DNA of 64,000 nucleotides from Pseudonocardia sp. CNS-139 (GTDB lineage: Bacteria; Actinomycetota; Actinomycetes; Mycobacteriales; Pseudonocardiaceae): assembly GCA_001942415.1 (NCBI GenBank), contig MKJX01000155.1, positions 21,265 through 85,264 on the forward strand. The letters run 5' to 3'. The position numbers were made by a program, and so were the translations under genes. The notes beneath the pieces are model-generated. The model ran no database searches, had not been told where the DNA came from, and saw only the letters and a program-made list of their open reading frames with translations. Positions 1-10,243 of this stretch are shown here, in pieces (positions within the stretch are counted from its first letter, which is position 1; the number at the start of each line of letters is the position of its first letter).

Positions 1-264
1 CGCGCGCAGGACCGGCCGCCAGTGGCCGGTGACCGGCGGCCACACGGTGCCGGCGATGACGTGGTTCCAGGCCAGCGACAGCAGCTCGGCGCGGTTCGGG
101 GTGTACCGGTAGAGCGTCATGGTCGACACGCCCAGCCGGCGGGCCACCGCGGGCACGGTGATGCCGGCGAACCCCTCGGCCAGCACGGCGCGGACGAGGT
201 CGTCCTCGGTGAGCTTGCGCGGCCGGCCGCTGCGCTGCCCGCCGGCGGTCCGGCGGGTGCTCAC
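1..264 (-). CDS. TetR-family transcriptional regulator, N-terminal part (runs off left edge)
   Basis: Reads leftward from a GTG at 264 and leaves the window, so only the first 88 residues are visible. Residues about 12-60 are a TetR-type DNA-binding domain: a basic GRPRKLTEDDLV stretch, then the helix-turn-helix with VARRLGVSTMTLYRY, ending in a PNRAELL motif. The ligand-binding half lies outside the window, so the effector cannot be guessed. It is divergent from the methyltransferase at 401; the 136-bp gap between them holds an inverted repeat that could be its operator. The nearest upstream ATG (293) hits a stop within a few codons, which supports the GTG start. Confidence 0.85.
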   Translation of the reverse strand, partial: MSTRRTAGGQRSGRPRKLTEDDLVRAVLAEGFAGITVPAVARRLGVSTMTLYRYTPNRAELLSLAWNHVIAGTVWPPVTGHWRPVLRA

Positions 265-342
265 CCCGGTACCGGCCGGGTACGTGCGGTCATCCGCCTT
301 CCTCCGAGCTCCGCGAGGACAACCATGCCGATCAAGGTACCG

Positions 343-360
343 ACCACCGTATTATGTGGT
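343..360. promoter_or_regulatory. Candidate TetR operator in divergent intergenic region
   Basis: The 265-400 gap separates the leftward TetR gene from the rightward methyltransferase. It contains ACCAC-N8-GTGGT at 343-360, in an AT-richer patch (GTATTAT) that stands out from the local composition. An inverted repeat between a regulator and its divergent neighbour is the usual position for an autoregulatory TetR operator. The arms are only 5 bp, so this is tentative. Confidence 0.35.
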
Positions 361-400
361 GCGCCTAACGAAAGTTCCATCGCCCGAGAGGACGGCGGCC

Positions 401-1260
401 ATGACGGTCAGACACCGGATCACGCTGGGGCCGGCCCAGGAGACGCTGCTCATCCCGCTGTACGGACGGGCCGTCGAGACCCGCAAGCGCCACCCGATCG
501 CGAGCGACCCGCGCGCCGTGGAGATCGTCGAGGCGATCGACTACGACTTCACCAAGTTCGACGGCGAGCGCAGCCTGCAGGGGTCGGTCCTGCGCGGCAT
601 GGTCTTCGACCACTGGGCCGCGGGCTTCCTGCGCGCCAACCCGGGCGGCACCGTGGTCGAGATCGGCGCCGGGCTGAACACCCGGTTCGAGCGGCTCGAC
701 AACGGCACCTGCCACTGGGTGGACATCGACCTGCCCGACGCGATGGAGCTGCGCCGGAAGCTGTTCGCACCGACCGACCGCCGGTCGATGATCGCCGCCT
801 CCGTCACCGACGACACGTGGGTGCCGCTGGTGCACGAGCACCCCGCCCCGTACCTCTTCGTGGCCGAAGCCGTGCTGATCTACCTCACCGAGCCGACGCG
901 CGCCGGTCGGTCGGCCGGATCAGCCACGGTTTCCCCGGCACCCGCCTGGCCTTCGACACCTGGGGCGGGTGGTTCCTGCGCAGTCAGCAGCGACGCGGCC
1001 GGCGACGGCGCGACCCGCTGAAGAACCTGTCCGCCACCCTCGACTGGGCCTGCGACGACCCCCGCGAGATCGAGTCGTGGGCGCCCGGCGTCACCTTGAC
1101 CGCCAGCCACACGCTCGCCACGCCGCCGCGCACCGTCCGCACCGCGCTTCCCCCACGCCTGCGGGCACTGCTGCCCGTGATGGGTCTCCTCCCCCAGACG
1201 AGGGCCTACCGGCTGAACCTGTTCACCCTGGGTGCACCGAGCACGGGAACGGCGCGGTGA
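401..1260 (+). CDS. Class I SAM-dependent methyltransferase (leucine carboxyl methyltransferase-like), frameshifted
   Basis: Starts at ATG 401 behind GAGAGGA. The first frame runs to about residue 165 and carries the SAM-binding VVEIGAGLNTRFERL, the acidic WVDIDLPDAMELRRKLF and VAEAVLIYLTEP, typical of the Ppm/LCMT-like O-methyltransferases of actinomycete secondary metabolism. Around 885-910 the conserved reading moves by one base, then continues (GRISHGFPGTRLAFDTWGG) to the stop at 1260, giving about 286 residues, normal for the family. The substrate is unknown. It stands apart from the metallophore operons and is probably controlled by the divergent TetR gene. The frameshift looks like a sequence error but could be a real mutation. 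Confidence 0.75.
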
Positions 1261-1270
1261 GCGCGCCCCG

Positions 1271-3068
1271 TCAGAGCTGGGAGGCGATCAGGGCCCGGTA
1301 GGCGCCTCCCGCGGCGACCAGCTCCCGGTGCGTGCCGGACTCCACCACCCTGCCCCGCTCCAGCAGCACCACCCGGTCCGCCGAGCGGATCGTGGACAGC
1401 CGGTGCGCGATCACCAGGGTCGTGCGTCCGCGCGGGCCTCGTTCATCGCCCGCGCCAGCGCCTGCTCGCTGCCGGCGTCCAGGTTGGACACGGCCTCGTC
1501 CATCACCAGGATCGGCGCGTCCTTGAGCAGCGCTCGCGCGATCGCGATGCGCTGGCGCTGGCCGCCGGACAGCCGGGCCCCGAACTCGCCGGCCACCGTG
1601 TCGTAGCCCTCGGGCAGGCTCGCGATGAACTCGTGCGCCTGGGCGGTGCGCGCCGCGGCCACCACCTCCTCGTCGGAGCGTCCGGCCGGGCCAGCCGGAT
1701 GTTCTCGCGCAGCGACCGGTGGAACAGGTAGACGTCCTGGGGGACGTAGGTGAGCAGGTCGCGCAGCTCGCGCTGGGGGAACTCGCGCAGGTCGTGCCCG
1801 CCCACCGTGATGGAGCCGCCGGTCACGTCCCAGAGCCGCATCAGCAGGTGCACGCAGGTCGACTTGCCCGCCCCGGAGTGCCCGACCAGAGCGACGGTCT
1901 CACCCTCCGCGACCTCGAAGCCGACCCCGTGCAAGGTGTCGGGCAGGGTGGGCCGGTACCGGAAGGTCACGTCCCGGTACTCGATCACCGGCCGGACCGG
2001 GCCGGCCGGGCCGGTCTCGACCAGGTCGACGACCGGCGCCGGCGCATCCAGGATCGCCTGCACCCGGTCGGCCGCCGTGGCCACCATGTTCAGGTCGCGC
2101 GCCACGTCCGCGACCGCGATCACCGGGGCGAACGTCGTCGCGGACAGCACGACCGCCACCGGGTACAACGCGGGGTCCAGGGCCCCGGCCACCACCAGCG
2201 CCGCCGCGACGACCAGCACGACCAGCAGGCCGAGCGCGCTGAACGTGTCGGTGGCCGCCGCCTCCACACCGGCGCGGCGCCCGTGGGCCATGCTCGCCTT
2301 CAGCAGCCCGTCCTCCTGCCGGGCCAGCCGAGCCCGCTGGCGGGCCGCCGCGCCGAACGTGAGCACCTCGCGCAGCCCCTGGAAGGTGTCGACGACCTCG
2401 GCGTTCACCTGGCCGAGCCGGCCGCGCACCGCGTCGCCCTGCGCGTCGGCCCGCTTGCGGAACCACCACGGCACGCTGGTCAGCGCGACCAGGACCGGCA
2501 GCAGCACCAGCGCCAGCACCGGATGCAGGAACGCGAGCGTGCCCAGCGCGGCCACCGGAACCGTCACCGCGACGACCAGCGGGCTCAGGGTGTGCGCGAA
2601 GAAGATCTCGGTCTGCTCGACGTCGGCGATCGCGGTCGACCCGAGGTCGCCCGACCGGCGCTCCAGCAGGTACCCCGGCGAGAGACGCTCCAGCGCCGTG
2701 TACATCCGCGCCCGCAGGTCGGCGAGCAGCCGGAACGCCGCCATGTGGGACAGGAACGACTCCAGCCACGGGGCCACGACCAGCGGGACGAGCAGCACGC
2801 CGAGCACCACCAGCCCGCCGGTGAGCTGCTCGACCGGCGCACCGGTCACCGCCCGGCCGACCAGCCACGCCCCCGTCCCGGCGACGGCCAGCCGGGCCAG
2901 CTGATGGGCGATCCCGCTGACCACCGCGGCCAGCGTCAGGCCCCGGTAGGGCCCGATCAGCCCGAGCAGCGGCCGCAGCCGCTGCACGAACGTCGTCTGC
3001 CGGGCCGGTTCGCCGCCCTGGTCCGGCTCGGGGCCCTCGAGGGCCGCCTGTTCCACCGCGGTGCTCAC
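1271..3068 (-). CDS. ABC transporter half-subunit, fused membrane and ATPase domains (two frameshifts)
   Basis: GTG start at 3068 overlaps the previous gene's stop by 4 bp (GTGA). Residues about 30-310 are an exporter-fold membrane domain with six hydrophobic helices. The nucleotide-binding domain follows: Walker [10 protein letters not shown], signature [16 protein letters not shown], Walker [13 protein letters not shown]. Conserved reading changes frame near 1685 and 1425; at 1685 one missing G in a PDEEVV stretch explains the break. The C-terminus ends with the H-loop (VIAHRLST) at 1271. With the gene at 3065-4806 it should form a heterodimer. Pairs like this in metallophore loci include importers of exporter fold (YbtPQ, IrtAB), so the direction of transport is open. 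Confidence 0.85.
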
Positions 3069-4806
3069 GACCGGCCTCCCGTCTGCGCCGCCACCAGATC
3101 CGCGTAGATGCCGCCGTCGGCGACGAGCTCGGAGTGCCCACCGACCTGGGCGATCCGCCCGGAGTCGAGGACGACCACCCGGTCCGCGGACCGGACGGTG
3201 GACAGGCGGTGGGCGATGACGAAGGTGGTACGTCCGCCGGTGAGCCCGTCGAGGGCGTCCTGGATGCCGGCCTCGCTGGCCGCGTCCACGTTGGACGTCG
3301 CCTCGTCGAGCACCAGGATCGGGGCGTCCTTCAACAGCGCCCGGGCGATGGCGATCCGCTGGCGCTGGCCCCCCGACAGCTTGAGACCCCGTTCCCCGAC
3401 CATGGTGTCGTAGCCGTCGGCCAGGTCCTCGATGAAACCGTGCGCCTGGGCCGCGGTGGTCGCGGCCACGATCTCCGCGTGGGTCGCGTCGGGCCGGGCC
3501 AGCAGCAGGTTGTCGCGCACCGTGCCGTGGAACAGGTAGGTGTCCTGGGCGACCACCGCGATCAGCGAGCGCAGGTGGTCGAGCGGGAGATCGGCGATGT
3601 CCACGCCGTCGATGCGGACCCGCCCCTGCTCGGCGGCGAAGAAGCGCAGCAGCAGCGACACGACCGTGGTCTTGCCCGCCCCGGACGGCCCGACGAGGGC
3701 CACCCGCTCCCCCGGCGCGACGTGCAGGTCCACCGCGTCGAGCGCGGGCGGCCCGTCGTCGCGGTACCGCAGGGTGACGTGGTCGAGGTCGACCGACGGC
3801 GGCGGCGCGGCCGGGGCCCGCTCCAGCCGGCGCGTGCCGTCGTCGGTGATGTCCGGGCGGGCGTCGATCAGATCGAAGACGCCTCGCCCGCGGGGCCGGA
3901 CCGGTAGCTGCCGTGGTAGGCCTTCTCCAGGCTCTGCAGGGGGCGGAAGGCCTCCCCGGCGAGCATGAGGATGGTCAGCAGCTCGATCATGCCGATCTCG
4001 CCGTTGGCGAGCCGGACGGCGCCGATCCCGATCGCGAACGCGGTGCCGACGCCGACGACCAGCGCCACCACCCCGATGTAGATGATCACGACGGCGTTGA
4101 GCCGGATCGAGTCCCTGGCGAACACGCGGGAGCGGTGCTCCAGCTCGGCGCCCCGGGCCGCGCTGGCGTTGAACGCCTTCAGGGTCGCCATGCCCTGCAC
4201 GGCGTCGAGGAACTCGGCGTACAGGCCGCGGTAGCCGTCGAACCACGCCGCCATCGGCTCGGCGGTGAAGCGGTCGGCCACCACCGGCAGGACGGGGGCG
4301 ACGACGGCGCACACCAGCACGACGCAGCCGACCACCGGGTCCAGGACGATCAGGTAGGCGGTGACCCCGAGGGCCCCGATGGCCGTCGCGAAGGCCTGGG
4401 GCACGAACTTGGAGATCAGCGGGTCGAGTGTCTCCACCCCGTCGACCACCGTCGACTGCACCGTGCCGGTCCGGGTGCGCTGCAGCCAGCCGGGTCCCAG
4501 CTCGAACAGCGCGCTCGTCAGCCGGGCCCGGACCGCCGCCTTGACGCGGCCGGCCAGGGCCATCGCCAGCTCCTCGCGCCACACGGTGAGCAGCACGCGC
4601 GCCACCTGCAGCACCAGGATGCCGGCGACCAGCGGCAGCACCGTCGCCAGGGCGCCGCCCTGCAGGATCGAGCCGAGCGTGCGGGCGATGAGCAGGCCCT
4701 GCCCCACGTACGTGCCGGTGATCAGGAGCATGAGGACGACCAGGGCGACCAGGCGTAGCCGCGCGCCCGGGGTGAGGGCGATGAGCCGCTCGCTGAGCCT
4801 GCGCAT
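3065..4806 (-). CDS. ABC transporter half-subunit, fused membrane and ATPase domains (one frameshift)
   Basis: ATG 4806 to stop 3065, about 580 residues. Residues 1-300 form a six-helix exporter-type membrane domain (LLITGTYVGQGLLIARTLG near the N-terminus). The ATPase domain carries [25 protein letters not shown] and ILVLDEATSN, so this half has a fully canonical ATP site. The frame breaks near 3890, where restoring one G gives GEGVFDLIDARPD. It is translationally coupled to the downstream half-transporter by a GTGA overlap. It follows two methyltransferases and an aminopeptidase in an operon preceded by a Zur-like box at 9242, which suggests transport of a metal-related metabolite. CydDC was considered but no cytochrome bd genes are nearby. 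Confidence 0.85.
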
Positions 4807-4825
4807 CCGCGGGCACCTCCAGGTG

Positions 4826-4838
4826 GTTCGTGACGAAC
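4826..4838. promoter_or_regulatory. Perfect 6-1-6 palindrome upstream of ABC pair
   Basis: GTTCGT-G-ACGAAC is a perfect palindrome 20 bp upstream of the ABC start codon at 4806, in the 70-bp gap after the methyltransferase stop at 4877. The one-base centre makes a hairpin unlikely and suggests a dimeric regulator site or an internal operon promoter. It does not match the Zur-like consensus found elsewhere in the window. Confidence 0.3.
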
Positions 4839-4876
4839 GGTCGGACTGTCGGAACGGGCTCGGCGCCGCACGACGC

Positions 4877-5710
4877 TCAGCGCAGCGCCAGGAAGCCCTC
4901 GAAGCAGAGGTAGCGCAGGACGGGCACGACGCTACTGAACCCGCACTCCAGCAGCAGGTCGCGGTACTCCCCCGCGGTGAGCGGCTGCATCACCCCGGCC
5001 AGGCTGTCGGCCTTGTTGAGGATCTCCTCGGCGGTGAGCCCGTGCTGACGCTTGAAGCGGTGGTGCAGCATGCTGATCAGGTTCTGGGTGCGGGAGTCGG
5101 GCGCGAGCACCTTCTCGTAGACGAACATCGCCCCGCCGGGCCGCAGGGCCTGCGCCACCCGCCGCAACGTGCGGATCCGCGGCTCGGGATCGAGGAAGTC
5201 GAGGGTGAGGTAGGCGGTCACGAAGTCGCAGGAGCGGTAGTCCATCGCGCTGATGTCGGACTGCACCAGCACGATGTTCTCGACCCCCGCGCAGTGCGCG
5301 CGGGCCTGGTCGACCATCTCGCTGACGTGCTCGACCCCGATCCAGGTCGCCGACCGGTTGCGCGGGCTCGCCGTGGCCACCTGGCGTAGCAGCTGCCCGG
5401 TGGACGACCCGAGCTCGTAGGCGACCCCGCCGGGACGCACGAAGCAGCTGCTGATCTCGGCCACCAGCTCGTGCCCCGCGTCGTAGAGCGGGACCGAGCG
5501 GCGGACGTGGTCGACGAACGTCGGCGCGACGCCCCGGTGGAAACTCCAGGTGCCGTCCTCGGTGACGATGTCGTTGCCGACGGTCCCGTCGGCGGCCGTG
5601 TCGGCCGTGGCGTCGACGGCCCCGCCGGCGGGGACGCCGCTGGCCGTCGCTCGGTCGCCGTCGGCGGTTCCGGCCGCGATGCCGTTCTCCGCGAGCGTCG
5701 TCGGGTTCAT
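4877..5710 (-). CDS. Class I SAM-dependent methyltransferase, CmoA-like
   Basis: Intact, 277 residues, ATG 5710, overlapping the upstream methyltransferase by ATGA. The first 60 residues are Ala/Thr/Gly-rich and likely disordered. Then come YELGSSTGQLLRQV (SAM motif I), GVEHVSEMVDQAR, VQSDISAMDY and TAYLTLDFLDPEP. The GSSTG form of motif I and the arrangement resemble the CmoA branch (carboxy-SAM synthase) more than ordinary O/N-methyltransferases. I cannot tell by eye whether the carboxy-SAM-binding residues are kept. It sits in the operon aminopeptidase - MT - this gene - ABC pair, under the Zur-like box at 9242, so a tailoring role for an exported or imported metal ligand is inferred. Confidence 0.85.
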   Translation of the reverse strand: MNPTTLAENGIAAGTADGDRATASGVPAGGAVDATADTAADGTVGNDIVTEDGTWSFHRGVAPTFVDHVRRSVPLYDAGHELVAEISSCFVRPGGVAYELGSSTGQLLRQVATASPRNRSATWIGVEHVSEMVDQARAHCAGVENIVLVQSDISAMDYRSCDFVTAYLTLDFLDPEPRIRTLRRVAQALRPGGAMFVYEKVLAPDSRTQNLISMLHHRFKRQHGLTAEEILNKADSLAGVMQPLTAGEYRDLLLECGFSSVVPVLRYLCFEGFLALR

Positions 5711-6474
5711 ACCGGTCCCTCCGGCAGGGTGTAGACGGAGATGTGCTTGGCGCTGGCCGCGGTGTAGGGCCGCCGGTCCCACCCGCCCCAGCGGGCACTC
5801 AGCTCGAGTCCGGCCAGCCGACCCATGAGGTCCATCTCGGGCGGTCCCGCGTAGCGCGAGTCCCACGGGAGGATCTTGACCGGGGCGTCGTGGCGCAGGT
5901 ACACGTGCGCGGTCTGCAGGCGCTGGGTGATCCGGTCGGCGGCGGTGGAGACGAGCAGCACGACCTCGTCCGCGCTGATCTTCACCGGCCGGCAGATGTC
6001 GGCCTCCAGCAGCTGGGGCGAGACGACCTCGACGACGAACGCACCGCCCGGCTCCAGGTGGGCCGCCGCGTTGCGGAAGCAGTCGATCTGCTGTTCCTGG
6101 GTGGTCAGGGCGAACAGCGCGTAGCTGGCGAGCAGCACCACGCCGAACCGGCCGGGCACCGTGGTGGTGACGAGGTCGCCCTCGGTCGTGGTGACCCGCT
6201 CGCCGCCGGGCTTCTTCCGCAGCCCGGCCAGCATCCAGGGCGAGTTGTCGACGCCGTGCACCGGCAGGCCCAGGTCCGCGAGCGGCACGGCCAGGCGGCC
6301 GGTCCCGACTCCCAGCTCCAGGACCGGCCGGCCGGCGGCGAGGTCGGCGACGGTCCGTACGGCGTCGTCGGTGTCGGGCCTGGTCCCATAGTCCTGCTCC
6401 CAGAGCGCCGACCACTCCTCCCCGTAGGCCACGCTGTTGATGTCGCTCTTCATGTCGGGCTCGGTATCGGTCAT
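5707..6474 (-). CDS. Class I SAM-dependent methyltransferase
   Basis: Intact, 255 residues, ATG 6474. Motif I is VLELGVGTGRLAVPLADLG, followed by the acidic loop HGVDNSPWMLAGLRKK, the EGDLVTT post-II region and GGAFVVEVVSP, an ordinary small-molecule methyltransferase layout with an N-terminal WSALWEQDYG segment. Its start overlaps the aminopeptidase stop, and its stop overlaps the next start, by ATGA in both cases, so four genes are likely translated as a coupled unit. The substrate is unknown. Position in a Zur-like operon beside transporters suggests modification of a metallophore or its precursor. Confidence 0.88.
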   Translation of the reverse strand: MTDTEPDMKSDINSVAYGEEWSALWEQDYGTRPDTDDAVRTVADLAAGRPVLELGVGTGRLAVPLADLGLPVHGVDNSPWMLAGLRKKPGGERVTTTEGDLVTTTVPGRFGVVLLASYALFALTTQEQQIDCFRNAAAHLEPGGAFVVEVVSPQLLEADICRPVKISADEVVLLVSTAADRITQRLQTAHVYLRHDAPVKILPWDSRYAGPPEMDLMGRLAGLELSARWGGWDRRPYTAASAKHISVYTLPEGPV

Positions 6475-9149
6475 CGGGCTGCTGCTCCTTTCCGAGGTAC
6501 GGCCGGATCCGGCCGGTCCGAATGCAGGTCGACGTCCTGTGCGTGCAGCGCCCGCCGGCAGTCGTCGCGGCCCTCGGCGACCACTCGCCGCCCCGCGGGC
6601 GGCAGCAGGTCGGTGGCCAGCAGCCGGTCGGCGGCGTCCACCACCGTGGTGCCGGCCCGTGTCGCCGGCACCAGCACGGCGGTCAGCGCCAGTGCCTCGT
6701 CGGGGCTGCGCTCCGCCCACACCCGGGCCAGCGCGTCGACCCAGCCGTCGGCGGCGTACGCGGCGAGCAGCTCGTCCTGGTCGGGACGCCAGAACCCGCC
6801 GAGGACGGCGCGCTGCGTGGCCAGCGAGAGCACCTCGTCGCCGTCGAGGCCGTCCACCGCCCATCCGAGGCCGCGGCCTTGCGACCGGGTCGGGCATCGA
6901 GGCCCTCGCCACCCGGGCCCGCCGCCTGCCCACGTCGCTGGGGTCGCGAGCGAGCTCGGCCGCGACCAGCGCGTCGTCGGCGGCCCCGAGTGCGGCCAGC
7001 CGGATGACGATCTGCCACCGCAGGTCGACGTCGACCTCCAGGCCGGGCACGGTCGTGGTGCCGTCGAGCAGCGCCCGCGCGAATCCCGGGTCGGGGTCGG
7101 TCGCGATGGCGCGGCGGGCCCACACGAGCTGGGCGTCGCCGCCCGGTTCCGCGGCCTGCACGGCGTCGCGGATCGCGCCGGCAAGACGGCGCCGCAGCCT
7201 CGCGGACCGGTCGGCCGTGGTGAACTGGTCGAGTGCCTCGCCGGCCTGCAGCAGCACCTTCTGCAACACGGCCACCGTCGTCTCCGCGGGAGCGTGCCGG
7301 GCCACCAGCTCGACCCAGTCCCCCGCCGGGAACCTCCCGTCGCGGGTGGCCTCCCACAGCGCCCCCCAGCACAGGCTGCGGGCCAGCGGGTCCGCGACCC
7401 GGCCCAGACCACCGCGCAGCTCCGCACCGAACGCGCGTCCAGGCGGATCTTGGTGTAGCGAGGTCGTCGTCGTTGAGCAGCAGCAGGTCCGCGGCCGGGT
7501 CACCGCGCAGCTCGGCCACCGGCACCCGGTCGCCGTCGAGGTCGACCACGACCTGCCGGGACCGCCGGATGGCGTGCCCGTCGTCGCGGTAGACCCCGAT
7601 CGCCACCCGCTGCGCGCGCGTCGACGAGTCCGTGCCCGGTGAGTCGTAGCGCAGGACGACCGACCCGTAGCGGTCGGCGGCATCGACCTCGGTCGTCGCG
7701 GAGAGCGTGGGGATTCCCTCGGTGTGCAGCCACTGCGCCGCCCACGCGCGCAGGTCCCGTCCACCGGAGGCGGCTTCGAGGTGGCGGAGGAAGTCGTGCA
7801 GGTCGACCGTGCCGAACGCGTGCGCGGCGAGCAGGCTGCGAACCCCCTGCCGGAACGCCCGCGGGCCGACCCAGTGGGACAGCTGCTGAGCACCGACGCC
7901 CCCTTGGCGTAGGTGATCCCGTCGAAGTGCGTGAGCAGTCCCGCCGTGTCGACGATGTCCGCCACGATCGGGTGGGTGGTGGGCCGCTGGTCCTCGCGGT
8001 AGGCCCAGGTCTTGTAGAGATGGGCGAACTCGATCCATGCCTGGTCGGCGAACCCCGAGGCCTCCGCCAGCGCCGTCGAGGCCATCAGGGTCGCGAAGCC
8101 CTCGTTCAGCCACAGGTCGTCCCACCAGCGCGGGGTGGCGAGGTTCCCGAACCACATGTGGGCCATCTCGTGCATGACGATGTTGGCCCGGTACAGCCGC
8201 TGGGCCTGGGTGGCCCGGCCGCGGAACAGGTTGTCCTCGTCGATCGTCACGCACCCGACGTTCTCCATCGCGCCATCGCGAACTCGGGCACGAACAGCTG
8301 GTGGTAGGCGTCGAACGGGTACGGCCGCCCGAACATGTCGGCGAAGTGGTCCAGCCCCGCCCGGGTGAGCGCGATCATCTCCGCGGCCTGCTCGCCGTCG
8401 AGCCGCTCGGCCAGCGACTGCCGGAGGTACAGCCCGAGCGGCAGCGTTCCGTGGCGCTCGCGGATGCGGTGGTAGGGCCCCGCGACGACGGAGGTGACGT
8501 ACGTCGGGATCGGCGGGGTCGGCGCGAAGCGCCACCGCGGCCCCGGCTCGACGACCTCGGCGTTGCCCACCGCGGTCCAGTCCGGCGGGGTGCGCACCGA
8601 GAGCTCGACGCGGGCCTTGAGGTCGGGTTGGTCGAAGCAGGCGAACACCCGGCGCGCGTCGAACGGCTGGAACTGGGTGTACACGTACACCCGCCCGTCG
8701 ACCGGGTCGACGAAGCGGTGCAGCCCGGTCCCGGTCCGGCTGTACGCGCAGCGCGCGCCGACGACGAGCACGTTGTCCCGGCGCAGCCCGGTGAGCCTGA
8801 TGCGGCTGCCGTCGTAGCAGTCCGGGCCCAGACGGCTGCCGTTGAGCACCACCGGGCCGACCGCGTGGGCGCGCAGGTCCACGAAGGTCTCCGCACCCTC
8901 GTCCCGGCAGGAGAAGTGCAGGGTCGTGCGGCTCGCGAACTCGTCGGCCCCCCGGTCCAGATCCAGCTCGATCTGGTAGCGGACGTCCCGGACGGTGCTC
9001 GCCCGTACCCGGGCCTCGGCCCGGGTCAGGACGTCCGCCTGGATCACCCCGACCATGGGCGGGTCCGGCGGTGGAGCGGCGGGTGGGAAAGGCGAGGTGG
9101 CGGACACGAACGGGCGCGCGCCCGCCACCTCCGTGAGCGGGAGCCGCAT
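6471..9149 (-). CDS. pepN-like: M1-family zinc aminopeptidase (PepN-type), about four frameshifts
   Basis: About 890 residues once frames are joined, the usual PepN size. It has the M1 N-terminal beta domain (ELDLDRGADEFASRTTLHF), the exopeptidase motif GAMENVG, the zinc site HEMAH with the downstream WLNEGFA glutamate, and an ERAP1-like helical C-terminus ending at 6471. Frames change near 8270, 7885, 7455 and 6885. ATG 9149 is the longest start; ATG 9056 (MVGVIQADVLTRAEARVR) fits the family better because the first 31 residues are Pro/Ala-rich. It is first in an operon with two methyltransferases and an ABC pair, and a Zur-like box lies about 100 bp upstream. M1 peptidases of the EryP type trim class III lanthipeptide leaders, so processing of the nearby peptide is a reasonable inference; ordinary peptide turnover is the alternative. 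Confidence 0.85.
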
Positions 9150-9241
9150 CCGCCCACGTACTGGGCGTGTCCCCGCGTCTTCCGGAACACACGAAGAGGG
9201 CGGATCGGGGCGGCGGGCATGCTCACGACGCTAGACGAATA

Positions 9242-9256
9242 TGGAAATCATTGTCA
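9242..9256 (-). promoter_or_regulatory. Zur-like operator upstream of aminopeptidase operon
   Basis: TGGAAATCATTGTCA, an imperfect 7-1-7 palindrome and the only AT-rich patch in the 9150-9310 gap. It matches the actinobacterial Zur pattern (TGAAAATCATTTTCA type) at 13 of 15 positions and matches the other five sites in this window. It sits about 93 bp upstream of ATG 9149, upstream of the whole aminopeptidase-to-ABC operon. Confidence 0.7.
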
Positions 9257-9310
9257 ATAGAGCGGTGCGTATATCTCGGGGCCTCCGAGTTCGGATCCGT
9301 CTCCTGCCGG

Positions 9311-10221
9311 TTACGAGCCACCGGGTTTGCGGGCCGTGAAGCACATGACCTCGCACTCGGCCGCCACGTCGCCGCTGTCGAACAGCGGCCCGACGGCCCG
9401 GGCCATGTCCTCCCGGAATCCCGCCGCGGCATCCGGACTCAGCTGCCGGAGCGGAATCCGGAGTGGCGTCACCATCGTCAACAGCGCGTCGACGTCGGCG
9501 TACTCCACCGCGAGATAGCGGGTCACGGCTTCGACCCGCTCGAATCCCAGCCCGCGCAGGAAGGCCATGACCCGGCTCGTGTCCGCAGGCTCGGCCAGCG
9601 GGCCGTACTGGAAGAAGCCGTAGGGCACGACGGCCACCGCCTGCTGGACGTGCGCCAGCTCCGCCGGCAGCTCCGCCGGCTGCCACTTCTTCAGCAGCGC
9701 GTTGAGGATCGCGGTCAGCTCGCCGCCGCGCGTGGTCCTGCCCCACATCACGAAGGTCAGGACGCCACCCGGCCGAAGCACGCGCCAGGCCTCCCGCGCA
9801 CCGACCCCGGGCGGGAAGGACGCGTTCAGCGCGAAATGCGAGAGAACGCAGTCGAACGTCCGATCGGGAAAGTCCAGGTCACCGATGTCCATGACGTCGA
9901 AGCTGACGTTCTGCCGGCCGGATCCGCGTGCCTCGTCGCGAGCCCGTTCGATGAGCGACGTCGCATTGTCGACGCCCACGACCCGACCCGAAGGCCCGAC
10001 CAGCGCGCGGCCTCCAATGCCGTTCCGCCCACGCCCGTTCCCAGGTCGAGCACGCTCGTCCCGGGCCGAATTCCGGCCCCGGCCACAAAGCCACGCTGAA
10101 TCCCGCGCCACACCCCGTCGCCGTAGGCCCTGGTGTAGCCGTCCCAGGTCATCATGTCGTACCAGGCAGGAGTGACGGTCATCGCCTGCTGGATGTCGAG
10201 TACTTCTCTCGCTCGCGTCAT
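9311..10221 (-). CDS. Class I SAM-dependent methyltransferase (one frameshift)
   Basis: ATG 10221 is preferred because GGGGGATGGAG lies about 6 bp upstream; ATG 10230 would overlap that ribosome site. Roughly 300 residues with a UbiE/sterol-methyltransferase-like core: VLDLGTGVGGTALEAAR, then after a frame change near 10005 GRVVGVDNATSLIERAR, FDVMDIGDLDFPDRTFD and LRPGGVLTFVMWG. It is the last gene of the minus-strand RiPP/FecBCD operon, 22 bp after the ATPase gene, so it probably modifies the same molecule that the importer carries. N- versus O-methylation cannot be told from the sequence. Confidence 0.8.
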
Positions 10222-10243
10222 TGACTCCATCCCCCGAGGTGGA

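Noticed and set aside
1271..4806. CydDC (cytochrome bd assembly) identity for the ABC pair.
   Set aside because: No cydAB nearby and the operon holds methyltransferases and a peptidase under a zinc-type box.
6471..9149. Calling the M1 aminopeptidase a pseudogene because of four frameshifts.
   Set aside because: All catalytic motifs are intact and the same one-base break pattern affects most genes here, so read errors are more likely.
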